A stretch of DNA of 64,000 nucleotides from Desmodus rotundus. Lineage: Eukaryota; Chordata; Mammalia; Chiroptera; Phyllostomidae. Below are positions 24,361-36,036 of this stretch, piece after piece. The stretch spans positions 80,255,161-80,319,160 of the forward strand of contig NC_071391.1 in NCBI RefSeq assembly GCF_022682495.2, read 5' to 3'. Below the pieces are notes generated by a model. It did not search any database. It was not told the DNA's origin and saw only the letters and a program-made list of their open reading frames with translations. The first letter of the stretch is position 1; each line of letters begins with the position of its first letter. The position numbers were made by a program, and so were the translations under genes.

Positions 24361-27300
24361 TTATTTATTTTTTCATTTCTATTCCTATAACATTTGATAT
24401 GGAACTAAGCACAAAGAAAATATAAGCCTAACTGTAATTCAGCTTGACAGACATAGGAAATCTCCAATACACTAATACTGAATACCAAATAGAAATGTAG
24501 ATAAATTTCTCTGAAAAGAACATAACCTAGATCCAAACACCATGTGTCTTCCCAGGAAAATGTCCTTTGTTTTTTGCTCAAGAGGGAATTTTTAATGTTG
24601 AAAAAGAAATAGAGTGAGTTAATAAGTTGCTGGCAAGAAACGAAATGCTTGCACATAGCTCCTGCCAGCTAAAACTGCTATCAGAAACCAAGAAGGGAAA
24701 GATTTCTTTGCATTCTGATTCAAAGCCCAAATGCATTCCTCTAGTAGCACCAGTGACTAGTTCAAATACCAGTTTACAAAAGCCTATTAAACCTACAATG
24801 TGTCTCTGTTCATAATACAATGTCAACAATATAGACTCAAATTTATTGCAAAGTTTCTATGGAAAATATATCCTGCATCTCAACAACTTAAATTAAAAAA
24901 AACATATTAAATATAACTCAATCATAAGCAAGAGCCTGCTAGTACAAGTATCCCTATCTTTTACTTTGGCCAAATGTCTGCCACTGAAGCTTTATGTCAA
25001 AGAATCCCTGCAGGTTCAGCCTCAGTATCATCCTCATAAAATAAGAGGGGCTAAAAATAAACTAATAAGCCTTTCTGTAATACAATTCTATGATTCTATG
25101 AATCCTTGGGAAGTAGATTTCCTGGACAGAATTGCTCATTCAAGATATTAGTCTATATTGAGACCCAATTAAACTAAGTGAAAATAGTTTTTAGATGACC
25201 TGGGAGGAGTCCTGTGTAATGTTAGTTGCTAAGTACATTTTTATGCTAATCACAATTATTAGAATATAAGAAGGAAAAATCACTTACCTATAATTAAGTT
25301 AAATTTGAAAAAACAGTGTTTGTAATATTTTCTAAAATAAAATTATTTGATAAGATTCCAAACTATCAACCAAGATTAAGAAACAAGGACTAGATTTACC
25401 CTACCACAAGAAATAATTTAAAAACTGGACAACACATATGAAAAGATAAGACATTGGACATCAAGAAAAAAAGTATAGTGATCTTTGATAGTCAGGAAAC
25501 CAAAGTGAGTCATATGATTACACCACCTTACTGCCTGGAGAGAATTCACAGGAAGGGGAAAATTAAGAATATGGCAGCAAGCAATCTGAGTTGAAAAGAC
25601 AGAGTTGGGACCATGGGGAAACAGAAGATGCTAGACTTCACAAAACAGAAAATGGCAGAGAAGAGAGCTGCAAGAGAGAAAGAGATCAATAAAGAATCTT
25701 CCTTGAGTACATAGGTCATGTGTGACAAAAGACTACACAAGACTAGGGAACAAAACACTAACAAATACATGACAAATGACAAATATGGTATAGTTACTAC
25801 ACAGAATATTAAAACACATGTTAAAACTGTACTACACATGCTCAAGAAGCTAAAAGAAAGATTGAACTGTTAATCTGAGATATGGAACATATAAAAATAA
25901 GCCAAATTGAACTTATAAAAATCAAAATTATAATGCCCAAAGTGAAAAATACACTAAGGTGAGGAGATGAGCAAACTGACAAATGAGAGCAAAGGTAGAG
26001 GAAAAGTAAATTTAGGAATGTTTGTGTTTTTTAAGGTGGATGAGGCATACATTTCAGAGAGAGTGACTTGATAGAAAAAGGAGAGGAAAAAGAAGAAGAC
26101 CACTGAAGGGAAATAAAACAAAGGAATAAAAGCAATGAAACCCATAAAGTTTGGGATGCTGCTTTGTCTTACTGGACCAGGCAAATATTCAAGTCTTATC
26201 TTTGTTACTTTACTAGTTGGGTCTTTGATCTGGCCCATTCAACCTGCCCAAGCTTCACTTCCTCTTCACTAAAATGGAGAGTTTAATAATCCTAGTTGTT
26301 TCTTCACAGAGTTTTATTGATATCATTCATTCCTTCACAAAACCTTACCTGACACATTTTATGTGTTAGGAACCATTTTAAGTAGTGGAAATGGAAAAGA
26401 AAAGATTCACTATTTACCATCATATACTCAAAGCTTTTTCAGAACAAGGCAGGGATGGATAGAGATAAAAATTATGTATTTGGACAGTCCCTAGCCTCAT
26501 GGTATTTCATAGCCATGGAGGGTAGCAGGGCATACAATAAAAGCCTAATATAGACACATAAAATAGATTGTGACATGGTGAATGTGTATTAAAAAGGGTA
26601 TTTTAAAGAAAACAACTCCCAAATTCAATCCTGGGAGTATGTAGGAACTGATGATGCACAAGCAAAGAAATAAAAGGCAGAGAGAAATGGATGAGGGTGT
26701 GAAGAAAATGCTGGAAGAAAAAAGTAAAAAAAAACAAAGCTTTGGAATCAGTAAGGCCTGGATCCCAATGTAAGAGATATGGTTTATTGTCTGAGTAATG
26801 ACAGGTACTTTGCAGGATTATTATGATGATTCCACACAATTTATGGAAGAGAGAAAAAAATGATAGTTGGTATAATGTTTCTTATTTCAGTTAGTGAGAA
26901 TATGAAGCATGAAGCATGAAGCATGAAATCATGAGGAAATGTTAGCAAGGATAGGAGACATAGTATTAGAAGTCAGATTTCCAGAATTTCAGGTAAGAAA
27001 TAGTGAGCTCTCACCTTAAGTAATGGCAATAAGATTAATGTGACAGAAGAGGACATAAAAAGGTGAAGCCTCTAGGATGTGGTGAGGGTGACATCTGCTC
27101 TGGTGTGGCCTACTGGTCAGTGCTTGTCATAGAGGTGGGAAATAAGGCCAAAGAAACAGGGTTGCCTGGGAAGTATGGGCTAGAGGACAGAAGCAAGCAA
27201 GAGAAATGAAAAGTTTGCACTGGTACCTATTGAATTTGCAGTGTCACTGCGACATCCAAGAGGAGATGTTCAGGAACATGCATCTGAACTGGGGGTTTAG

Positions 27301-29090
27301 TTTTGAGAGTCTCACAAGTAGTACAGAGTAGTACTCACAAGTAGTATGGAAGCCTCCTCCCGGTGTGGATGAGATCACCTTGGGAGAACATTTACTGGGA
27401 AGTGGGAAGAGGATCAAAGACAGAGAACTGAATAACAATATTCAACAGTGGGGTGAGAAAGAGAAGCTTCCCCAAGGAGAAAGGACAGGGCATGTTCAAG
27501 GACTTAATGAACTCCCAGAAGCTGAGGGCTAGCATCTTTCTCTTCTCCCTTTCTGGATCCTGTCTCCTATCTTAGACTCTCAGTCTTCTTGAATTATTCT
27601 GTTACATTCCTTCCAAGGACATCTGATTTAAAAAAACCATACCTCCTCACTCTTTCTCCCCCTCCAAACTCCCTTTTTCCCCACCCACAGGTTTTTAGCT
27701 TATCTGTTAAGTTAAATCACAAGCTACCCCCAAAGGAACACTGACCAATGGTAATGCAGGCACTCTCAGTAAATAAGCTGGTAGCAATCTGTGCTTGACA
27801 GATTGTCCTTCCCAGGACACCTAAAGTCACATCAGTTAGTTCTTCCATGTGCAGCTCCAGTCCTTGACAAAGGCATGTGGAAAGTCAGGGATGAAAAGAA
27901 CAGAAAGCAGGAAATGGAATGTAAAATACTGCTACAACCCCTCTCTACTCCCTCTTCTAGCAGGGAGAAAGAACCTAAGGGAAAATTGAGGGGGTGGTAA
28001 GACACTTTCAAGCAGAAGATGATTCATCAGACGTAGGGAGCCTGGTATTCCATTGTTCCCATCTGTATAATGCCATGTTGTTTTTCATGCAAAGCAATAA
28101 GATTTTTAAAAATATTATCACCCGCAGGACCTACTGAACCATCTGGATGCATGGGACTCATGATTCACAGGTAGAACCACACTGATATGGGAAAAAATCT
28201 AAATATTCATAAGTACCAAGACGTGAAAAGGTTTAAGATTGCACCAGGTGTTCTAGCTTTTGAATCAGAAAGTATGTTCAGCATCTTCTGAAAATATGGG
28301 AACAGAACCTCATCACTAAAAGTCCCAGGAGATGGACTGCTCTTCCACTCAAATGGGGGCTCAAAATCTTTTTTGCAGATCACTTGTGTTCTTCAAGAAC
28401 GTTCAGTTTGAGAAAGAGTGCTGAATTTACAACCAGAACTGTGCACATGACTATTTCATCTATGGGTTTTTTTATCTATAGCAGCTTCTCATCTGTTGGT
28501 CCTCCTTTTAAATATGATTGCTAACCACTTGCCTCAGTGAGATAAGAATTGTCTGGACTTTTCTATATCCTATTCCTTCCCTACTCTTCTAAGCCTCAGA
28601 GTGTATATTAGGAAGCTGGTTCAGTGTTTGCACATAGTATACACTTCATAGATGGTAATTGTCATCATTCATTCCTGTAGCATATATTCTACATTCAGGA
28701 TTCTCTTTCTCCCTGAACTCTTATTTCAGAAACTTTGCATACATGTAAGGCATATACATTCACAATAACCTACATGGAATATTTCAGCACTACCTGATCT
28801 GCTGTTTGAACTTAACCAAAGTTTACTAACAGTTACTGCTTCTCCCAATCATCCTAGAGATCTTGGCTTCCATCCTTGGAGGCTGCTACTGGAAATACCA
28901 TTAAAACAGTTGGGTATATGCTATAAGAAAGGAGCAAGGCTACGAGATATTGGCATACATCTCATTCAGGTTCCACTAGTTCTGGGGAGGAGCAGGATAA
29001 ACTGCACTGCACATGCAGATAGCAGAGCACATATTTGTAAAACAGGGACTCAGAAGAGATTATCAACTACTTATTACCTTACTAGAAGTT
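24361..29090. other. Unassigned sequence, probably ancient decayed repeats
   Basis: No coding gene is supported. Short frames (24,405-24,829, 25,546-25,845, 25,954-26,238, 27,791-28,000) lack domains and overlap each other on both strands. Two small tandem repeats occur: about four 7-bp units near 26,902-26,930 ('tgaagca'), and a 23-bp near-duplicate at 27,311-27,350 ('ctcacaagtagta'). Parts of 26,340-26,560 and 27,210-27,480 resemble an old mammalian interspersed repeat that I cannot name. Confidence 0.45.
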
Positions 29091-29091
29091 C

Positions 29092-29207
29092 TTGCCTTCC
29101 CTCTTTTACTCCCTTCCTTTCTTCATTTCCTTCCTTTTCTCCTTCTTTCCTTCCTTTCTTCTTCCCCTCCTTCTTGTCTGCCTTCTTTCCTCCCTTCCCT
29201 CCCTCCA
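29092..29207. repeat. Pyrimidine-rich low-complexity tract
   Basis: A continuous C/T-rich stretch of CCTT/CTTT-type words. The overlapping frames of 66-120 residues that it supports are compositional artefacts. Confidence 0.85.
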
Positions 29208-29219
29208 GAGTAATTACTG

Positions 29220-29780
29220 TATGCCTAATATGTACCAGGCACTCACTATTGTTTTTAGGAATGAGAGAGTGAACAACAAAAATAAGACCCTGGTCTCATT
29301 CTTGGTAGGGGTGATATACAGCAAACAAATGTTCCCATAAAAACATTAATTTCAGATATTAGTAGGTGCAATGAAAACAGTGAAAAGAGGGTAACTAGAC
29401 TAAAAGCATGGGAGGGAGAGCTTCTCTGAAGATTTGACATTTGCTCTGAGACCTAAATAACAACATGGAGCTCACTGGGAGATTTGAGAAAATGAGCTTT
29501 CTATTCAAAGGAAACAGCAAGTCCAAAGACATGAGGTGGGGATGCATTTGGTGAGTTCAAGGAACAGAAAGGAGGCCTGTGTGTCTGGCACATAAAAAAG
29601 GAAGAGCAGTAGGAGACTAAGGTCAGTGTGATGGGAAGAAGCCAGATGGCTATGTAGACACTGATGAGAACTTCTAATTTTATTCTATTGGGAAGCCACT
29701 GAAGAGTCTTAAGGAGAGAATGATGTCTTCTGGTTTACATTATTAAAGATAATTCTAGCAGGTGGATGGAGAATGGAGTG
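29220..29780 (+). repeat. Ancient mammalian interspersed repeat, family not named
   Basis: Phrases such as 'atgtaccaggcactcacta', 'gacatttgctctgagacct', 'ggaacagaaaggaggcctg' and 'ttgggaagccactgaagag' occur in the order of a widespread old mammalian repeat. I do not recall its name with certainty. Confidence 0.45.
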
Positions 29781-30064
29781 AAACAAACCAGTCTCATCAC
29801 ATCATAATAACTTATATTATTGGATTTAAAAATAATTCAGTGGAACCCCCATCCAATCTCTTGGCTATTGTCAAAACTCATCATCAAGGTGAAAGCACAA
29901 ACTTTGGTCCCACACTAGAGGTTTAAGACAACATGAAGCAGGCCCTAAAGACAATTCCAAGAGAGAAATGCATATTCTGGCACAAGATTTTTTCTAAGGC
30001 ATCCTGTTTTAGCTTCACCTACACTTTAACTCCCACAATACTGACAGTCTCAACCCTCCATCTT

Positions 30065-30210
30065 CCTATGCCACTCACCCTTGACCATATATTACAATTG
30101 CCCAGGGAGCCTTTAATGATCCATGCCCAGACCACATTACATTGTAATCCACTAAATCAGACTCTCAGGGGTGGGTCCTAGGCTTTGGTGTTTTTTAAAA
30201 CTCCCCCAGG
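30065..30210 (+). mobile_element. MER5-type (hAT-Charlie) MITE fragment
   Basis: 'caattgcccagggagccttt', 'actaaatcagactctcagg' and 'ggtgttttttaaaactcccc' follow the layout of a non-autonomous MER5-type DNA transposon. It is diverged and non-coding. Confidence 0.65.
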
Positions 30211-31970
30211 TTATCTCCCTGGACAACAAAAAGGCAGCTACAGCCTCACAAAAATGGCCACTGGAAGCATCTGATGGTGATGGCAAGTGGCATGGGACCA
30301 CAAGAAATCTGCACAACCTCTACTGTGTACCTGGAGGGTCTAAGAAAAAAAGGCAATGATGTGCTTTCAGCTTCTGGGGGGCATATTCTGAAGCCTGAAG
30401 AAATGCATGTAGCTCATGAAGGTGGCCACTCTGCAGCCAGGAGCACACTGTTCGGCAGTGGGGTGCTCAGGTCTGCACCCCACTACTTTCTGCAAATGAA
30501 AGTAGAGGACATATTGCCTCTTTAGAAGGAACTTTTGGCACCTGGACAAACCCTATTTAAAAATAATAAATGAAACAAAGGATGATTTCATCCAAATAGG
30601 ATGCCTGTGCAAGTAGCACCATAAAGATAGATGCCACCCCTGCTCTGAATGCCTGACATCCTACAGAGCTCAGAATGTAAAAGCTAACACATCTTGTCAA
30701 GCTCTAAAATAACAGAGGCAGCTCTCCCACTTTCCTATTTAGTTTTGCTACATTTGTTATGCCTAGCTGCTAGATTAAAACAAAAAAGAAAAAAAAGAGA
30801 GAGAACATAGTAAAAAAAAAAAAGCCATAGCTGGATGATTGGCATAAGCTAACCAAACAAGTTTTCATTGTTTTCTGTAGTGGTAATTAGTTTTGGTTTA
30901 CTTTTTGATGGCACAGGGAAATGGACAGAAGGAAGACAATGCTGTAGAATTCTAAAACTCTTTATTATACTCTTTTCCACATGCTTTAACACTGAATTAC
31001 ATTCTTCTTTATATGATTTGCTATTATTTCAGATGTGTTAACCTTGCCAAATCTGGTAAATTTCTTGAGAACATATTTCTTCTGTGAATTAAAGAGCACC
31101 TGTTCACAGGTACTAGTTGCCTAGTGATCACAGATTCTATATTTAAGACACCAGGTAATCATTGTATCTATTTTTATATTACTTATTTCCTTCTTGACTG
31201 CAATCCCTAATCCTCCTTTTTTTATCTCTGTGTGTGTGTGTGTGTGTGTGTGTGATTCTTCAAAGGAAGCACAAAGCTCTATACAGACACCCTAGTAACT
31301 ATGGAACTTCAGTGTCAATTATCAGAGGTCTTAGTAAATTAAGGGAACTATTCTTGAGAGTGTGCTTACAAGTGACATGTTAAGCTAGTTTATAGCTAAG
31401 TTCATTGTGTTAAGATCCATATATCCACAAGAAGGGGATTGCATCTTTTAACAAGGGAAGCTTAGTAGGTCAGTACCCTAACTCGTAATGGACTATGAAG
31501 TTGATGGGAAAATAAGTCTCGGAAGTCAAGGATGAATTTTCCCCCACATTCTGTGAGTGCTGACCTAGATCCCTTAATAAGAGTATTTATAAACTGAAAA
31601 AAAAGCAAGGCAACATTCAGAAGGGGAAAAACAGAAAACAAAACAAAACAAAACATGTTAATATTTAGAAGACTAGGAGTGAGGAGCCAGAGCAGCAAGC
31701 ATCACTAGCTACATTGAAGAAGAAATTCTTTTAAGTTCTCAAGAGACAGTGCCTTTAGTGCACATGAGTAATGGTCTTGGAATTTCCCAACATGGAAACT
31801 CTTCCCAGAACCTTCTGAGAAGGGATGTGACCAAAGTGTTACCTTCTTCCTGATTATACACATGTGTATGGAAGACAAAAATCAAACTCTACCACTGACT
31901 GCAATACTCACTGCATCCAAGAACCTGGAATCCTCATGACTCCTGGAGCTTAGGAGTCCATCAGCCTCAG
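30211..31970. other. Unassigned sequence
   Basis: No gene is supported. The region contains A-rich patches near 30,780-30,825 and a (TG)n microsatellite (separate entry). Short frames on both strands have no motif. Confidence 0.45.
31229..31254. repeat. (TG)n microsatellite
   Basis: About 13 uninterrupted TG dinucleotides. Confidence 0.95.
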
Positions 31971-31981
31971 TTTTCCACTAA

Positions 31982-32091
31982 CTCTGTGGTCTAAGAAACA
32001 AGACTCATAGTCACTGTTAGGACTAGAAGTTGAGTGAGATATCTTAAAGAATGTGAGGATTAAATGTCTCAAGAACTATAGTATTCCAAGA
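31982..32091 (+). other. Source flank of the transduced segment
   Basis: This 110-bp stretch upstream of the HAL1 is repeated in inverted orientation at 22,541-22,650 without indels. Here it continues leftward into different sequence, so it looks like the native locus. It also contains the left target-site duplication of the resident HAL1. Confidence 0.8.
32072..32087 (+). repeat. Target-site duplication (left) of the source HAL1
   Basis: AGAACTATAGTATTCC pairs with AGAATTATAATACTCC at 33,897-33,912 (13 of 16 identical). The degeneracy suggests this HAL1 is not very recent. Confidence 0.65.
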
Positions 32092-32098
32092 GTTCCAG

Positions 32099-32110
32099 CC
32101 AAGATGGAGG
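32099..32110 (+). promoter_or_regulatory. YY1-like motif at the HAL1 5' end
   Basis: CCAAGATGGAGG matches the YY1-type motif that in human L1 fixes the transcription start at the element's first base. The transduced copy implies that at least one transcript began about 110 bp upstream of this site. Confidence 0.5.
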
Positions 32111-32625
32111 CATAGGTAGAAACCCTTCACTTCCTCCCCCAACCAAAAGGAGGATAACAACCAATCTAAAATCAATAAACAACTAGAAGTGCCAGAAAGT
32201 CAAACTGCATGGAAGTCCAACAACCAAGGAATTAAAGAAACACTCAACCAGAACAACCAGACTGGTAAGATGGTGGATGGAGAACCCACGGCAAGGTGGC
32301 AGACTGTGAGGGCTGGGCTGGCTGAGAGAACCCCTTGCGAAGCAGTGGACCTGGCGGGCAGGGCTGACTGAATGGGAAACTGAGACCCTGAGCTGACTAT
32401 GGACTATAGCAGTTGCTGCAGTGGGAGAAACTCCCAGTCTCACACAAGAGTTCATTGGAAAGTGGGCTAGAGCCAAGCAGGTGAGCTGCATTGTTCCTTC
32501 TCTGGCCCCTCCCCCACAGGCAGCTCCACAGCACAGCAAGAACAGTTGCCCTACCCTAGTGGATACCTAAGGCCCCTCCCCCTTGCAACTTAACAGGTGC
32601 CCCAAGACAAAGAAATAGGGCCCAA

Positions 32626-33454
32626 ATGAAAGAACAGTGCAAAACTCCAGAAAAAGAGCTAAGCGACGAGGAGATATCCAACCTACCTGATGGAGAATTT
32701 AAAGCCCTGGTAACCAAATGCTCACAGAACTGATTGAGCTTGGTCAAAAAGATGAAAGAACAAATGAAGGATACCCAAAGTGAAATAAAACAAAATATTC
32801 AAGGAACCAACAGTGACAGGAAGGAAACCAGGACTCAAAGCAACGATATGGAATGAAAGGAAAAAATGAACATCCAACTGGAACAGAATGAAGAAACAAG
32901 AATTCAAAGAAAGTGAAGGGAGACTTAGGAACCTCTGGGACAACTTGAAATTTTCCAATATCCAAAGTATAGGGGTGCCAGAAGAAGAACGACAACAGCA
33001 AGAAATTGAAAACTTATTTGAATGAATAATGAAGGAAAACTTCCCCAATCTGGCGAAAGAAACAGACTTCCAGGAAGTCCAGGAAGCCCAGAGAGTCCCA
33101 AAGAAGTTGGACCCAAAGAGGAACGCACCAAGGCACATCATCACTAAGTTGCCTGAGATTAAAGATAAAGAAAGAATCTTAAAAGCAGCAAGAGGAAAGG
33201 AGAGAGTTACCTACAAAGGAGTGCCCATAAGACCATCAGCTGATTTTTCAAAAGAAACCTTGCAGGCAAGAAGGGACTGGAGAGAAGTACTCAAAGTCAT
33301 GAAAGGCAAGGACCTACATCCAAGATCACTCTATCCAGCAAAGCTATTGTTTAGAATGGAAGGGCAGATAAAGTGTTTCCTAGATAAGGCCAAGTTAAAG
33401 GAGTTCATCATCACCAAGCCATTATTATATCAAATGTTAAAGGGACTTAGCTAA
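32626..33454 (+). pseudogene. ORF1: HAL1 ORF1 pseudogene (source)
   Basis: From the ATG at 32,626 the frame runs MKEQCKTPEKELSDEEISNL and onward to a TGA near 32,731, which follows an apparent frame change. Downstream, an in-frame TGA at 33,023-33,025 precedes the intact 141-codon C-terminal part (33,029-33,454: RRM remainder and C-terminal domain). These lesions are identical at mirror positions in the 21-22 kb copy. The product would be an RNA-binding chaperone if intact. Confidence 0.88.
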
Positions 33455-33919
33455 GGGAAAGAAGATAAAAAGTATGAACAGTGAAATGACAACAAACTCA
33501 CAACTATCAACAAACAAACCTAAATAGAAAAGAAAATCCATGAAAACAAAAACTAAGCAAACAACTAGAACAGGAACAGAATCAGAGAAATGGACATCAC
33601 ATGGAGGGATTTCAGTGGGGAGGAGAATAGGAGGATTAGGGGGTAAAATGTGCAGGGAATAAGAAGCATAATTGGTAGGCATAAAATAGATGGGGAGAGG
33701 TCAAAATGGTATAGGAAACACAGAAGTCAAAGAACTTATATGTACAAACCATGGATATGAACTAAGGGGAGGGGAATGGGGGAGTGTTGGGTGGTGCAGG
33801 GTGGAGGGAGGGTAATGGGGGGAAATTAGGAAATCTGTAATAGCATAATAAATAAAAATACTTTAAAAAATTAAAAATCATGTGACAATTAAAAAAAGAA
33901 TTATAATACTCCCCAGAAA

Positions 33920-34115
33920 TTTCTCTAGTGATTCTCTAGGCAGTGTCATTATCAAAATCACCTGAGAGACTTATTTACAACAATAGGGAGTTTCTGGATC
34001 CACTCTACAACCATCAGACTCTCCAAATGTAGGCCTTTGGAACACTGATTTATAAAAGTTTCCCCAGATGATCTGATGATATGTGACTGATTTGGAAACC
34101 ATTGTTTTATATTGA
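33920..34115 (+). mobile_element. MER5-type (hAT-Charlie) MITE fragment
   Basis: 'tcaaaatcacctgagagact', 'tctggatccactctacaac' and 'aagtttccccagatgatctg' follow the MER5-type order. It lies directly after the right target-site duplication of the HAL1. Confidence 0.55.
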
Positions 34116-34457
34116 CCAAAAAATAAGTTTCACACAGCCAACTAGCAAACACTTGCCCTTGACTCTTTAAGAACTAATAAGGAAGTCATTAATGTTTTCT
34201 TAGTCATTAATCAGAAGGTCCTTGTATTATTCTCAGGAGAAACACAGCTTAAAAATTAACAGTCTCTAATTTTGCTGCAGATCAAGAGCTCCTTAGGGAA
34301 GAAGGAGTAGAGCTGATGTGTTACTTTTTTTCTGGGCAAATTTGCCAGCATGAATCTTCCACTTGATAGCATGTCTGAGTTCTTGATTAATATAATAAAA
34401 GTAACCTTCCTTAGTCTCAGACAGGTGATAAAATAAATGAATTATCTTGCTACTTCT

Positions 34458-34471
34458 AAATGATTTTTTCT
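34458..34471 (+). repeat. Candidate target-site duplication (left) of the twin-primed L1
   Basis: AAATGATTTTTTCT resembles AAATTATTTTTTTCTT at 36,021-36,036. The sequence is low in complexity, so the call is tentative. Confidence 0.4.
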
Positions 34472-34960
34472 TTTTTCAGTTAGAAATATTTTATTTATTT
34501 TTGTTTTTTAAATTTAAATTTATTTTTTATTGTTGTTCAAGTACAGTTTTCTGCCTTTTCCCCCCACCCCAGCCCAACCCCCAGCCCTCCCCACTTCCCT
34601 CCCATTTCCACCCCCCCCGTTATTATCCATGTGTCCTTTATAATTGTTCCTACACACCCTTCACCCTTTTCCGCTGAAATTCCCTCCTCTCTCCCCTCTG
34701 GTTACTGTCAGCCTATTCTCAATTTCAGTGTCTTTGGTTATATTTTGCTCGTTTGTTGTGTTGATTAGGTTCCTGTTAAAGGTGAGATCATATGGTATTT
34801 GTTTTTCACCGCCTGGCTTATTTTGTTTAGCATAATGCTCTCCAGTTCCATCCATGCTGTTGCAAAGGGTAGGAGCTCCTTCTTTCTTTCTGCTGCATAG
34901 AATTCCATTGTGTAAGTGTACAATAGTTTTTTTTATCCATTCATTTACTGATGGGCACCA
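34472..34960 (-). mobile_element. Twin-primed L1, 3' segment
   Basis: On the minus strand this is the end of ORF2 (frame at 34,661-34,984 with [17 protein letters not shown]) followed by a G-rich 3'UTR and an A-rich tail (34,472-34,530 as T/A-rich sequence). It joins at about 34,960 to ORF2 sequence in the opposite orientation. Together the two pieces form one insertion. Confidence 0.88.
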
Positions 34961-36020
34961 GCAAAGTAGGAATAAATGGAGCATTCCTCAATATAATAAA
35001 GGTCTTATATGAGAGACCTATAGCCAACATCATACTCAATGGGCGAAAACTAAAATTGTTCCCACTAAGATCAGGATGAAGACAAGGTTGTCCACTTTCA
35101 ACACTTTTATTCAACATAGTATTGGAAGTTTTAGCCACAGCAATCAGACAAGAAAAGGAAATAAAAGTCGTCCAAATTGGAAAGGAGGAAACAAAACTGT
35201 CATTGTTTGCAGATGACACGATAGTGTACATGGAAAATCCTATATTCTCCATCAAAAAAATGCTCGACCTAACAAATCAATTTGGCAAAGCAGAAAGATA
35301 CAAAGTCAATATCCAGAAATCAAAGGCATTTTTGTATACCAACAATGAAACATCAGAAGCAGAAATCAGGAAAAAATCCCATTTGATATAGCAAGAAGAA
35401 AAAGAAAACACCTAGGAATAAACCTAATCAAGGAGGTAAAAGACCTGTACTCAGAAAACTACACAACACTCAAAAAAGTAATTAAGGAAGACACAAACAA
35501 ATGGAAACATATACCATGTTCATGGATTGGAAGAATTAACATCATCAAGATGTCCATACTACCCAAAGCAATTTATAGATTTAATGCAATCCCAATTAGA
35601 GCACCCATGACATATTTCACAGACATAGAACAAACATTTCAGAAATTTATATGACCATAAACGACCCTGAATAGCTGCAGCAATTTTGAGAAAGAAGAAC
35701 AAAGCAAGAGGGATCACAATACCTGATATCAAACTGTATTACAAGGCCTGTAGTACAAAACTGTAATCAAAACAGCCTGGTACTGGCATAAAAACAGACA
35801 GATAGACCAATGGAACAGAATAGACAGCCCAAAAATAAACCCAAGTCTCTATGGTCAATTAATTGTTGATAAAAGGGGCAGCAGTATAAAATGGAGTAAA
35901 AACAGCCTCTTCAACAAATGGTATTGGGAGATCTGGACAGCTACAGGCAAAAAAATGAAACTCGAACACCAACTTACACCATACTCAAAAATAAATTCAA
36001 GGTGGATAAAAGACTTAAAT
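34960..36020 (+). mobile_element. Twin-primed L1, inverted internal ORF2 segment
   Basis: Plus-strand ORF2 sequence corresponds to about 58,832-59,880 of the full-length L1. The FADD motif is at about 35,208-35,219 ([16 protein letters not shown]) and many stops are present. Its 5'-most end faces the junction and its 3'-most end faces outward, and about 740 bp between it and the 3' segment is missing. This is the geometry of twin priming. Confidence 0.88.
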
Positions 36021-36036
36021 AAATTATTTTTTTCTT

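Larger units (their letters stand above)
32088..33896 (+). mobile_element. HAL1 retrotransposon, probable source copy
   Basis: It has the 5' motif at 32,099-32,116, a 5'UTR, an ORF1 relic (32,626-33,454), a 3'UTR with G-rich blocks and an A-rich tail that includes a short non-A interruption (about 33,879-33,891). It has its own target-site duplication, distinct from that of the copy at 20.8-22.7 kb. It is the parent, or a sibling closest to the parent, of that copy. ORF2 is absent. Confidence 0.9.

Noticed and set aside
29092..29272. Phe/Ser/Pro-rich peptides suggesting a membrane protein
   Set aside because: They are encoded by a pyrimidine low-complexity tract in several overlapping frames.
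34447..34835. Proline-rich frames
   Set aside because: They are the reverse strand of the L1 3'UTR and ORF2 end.
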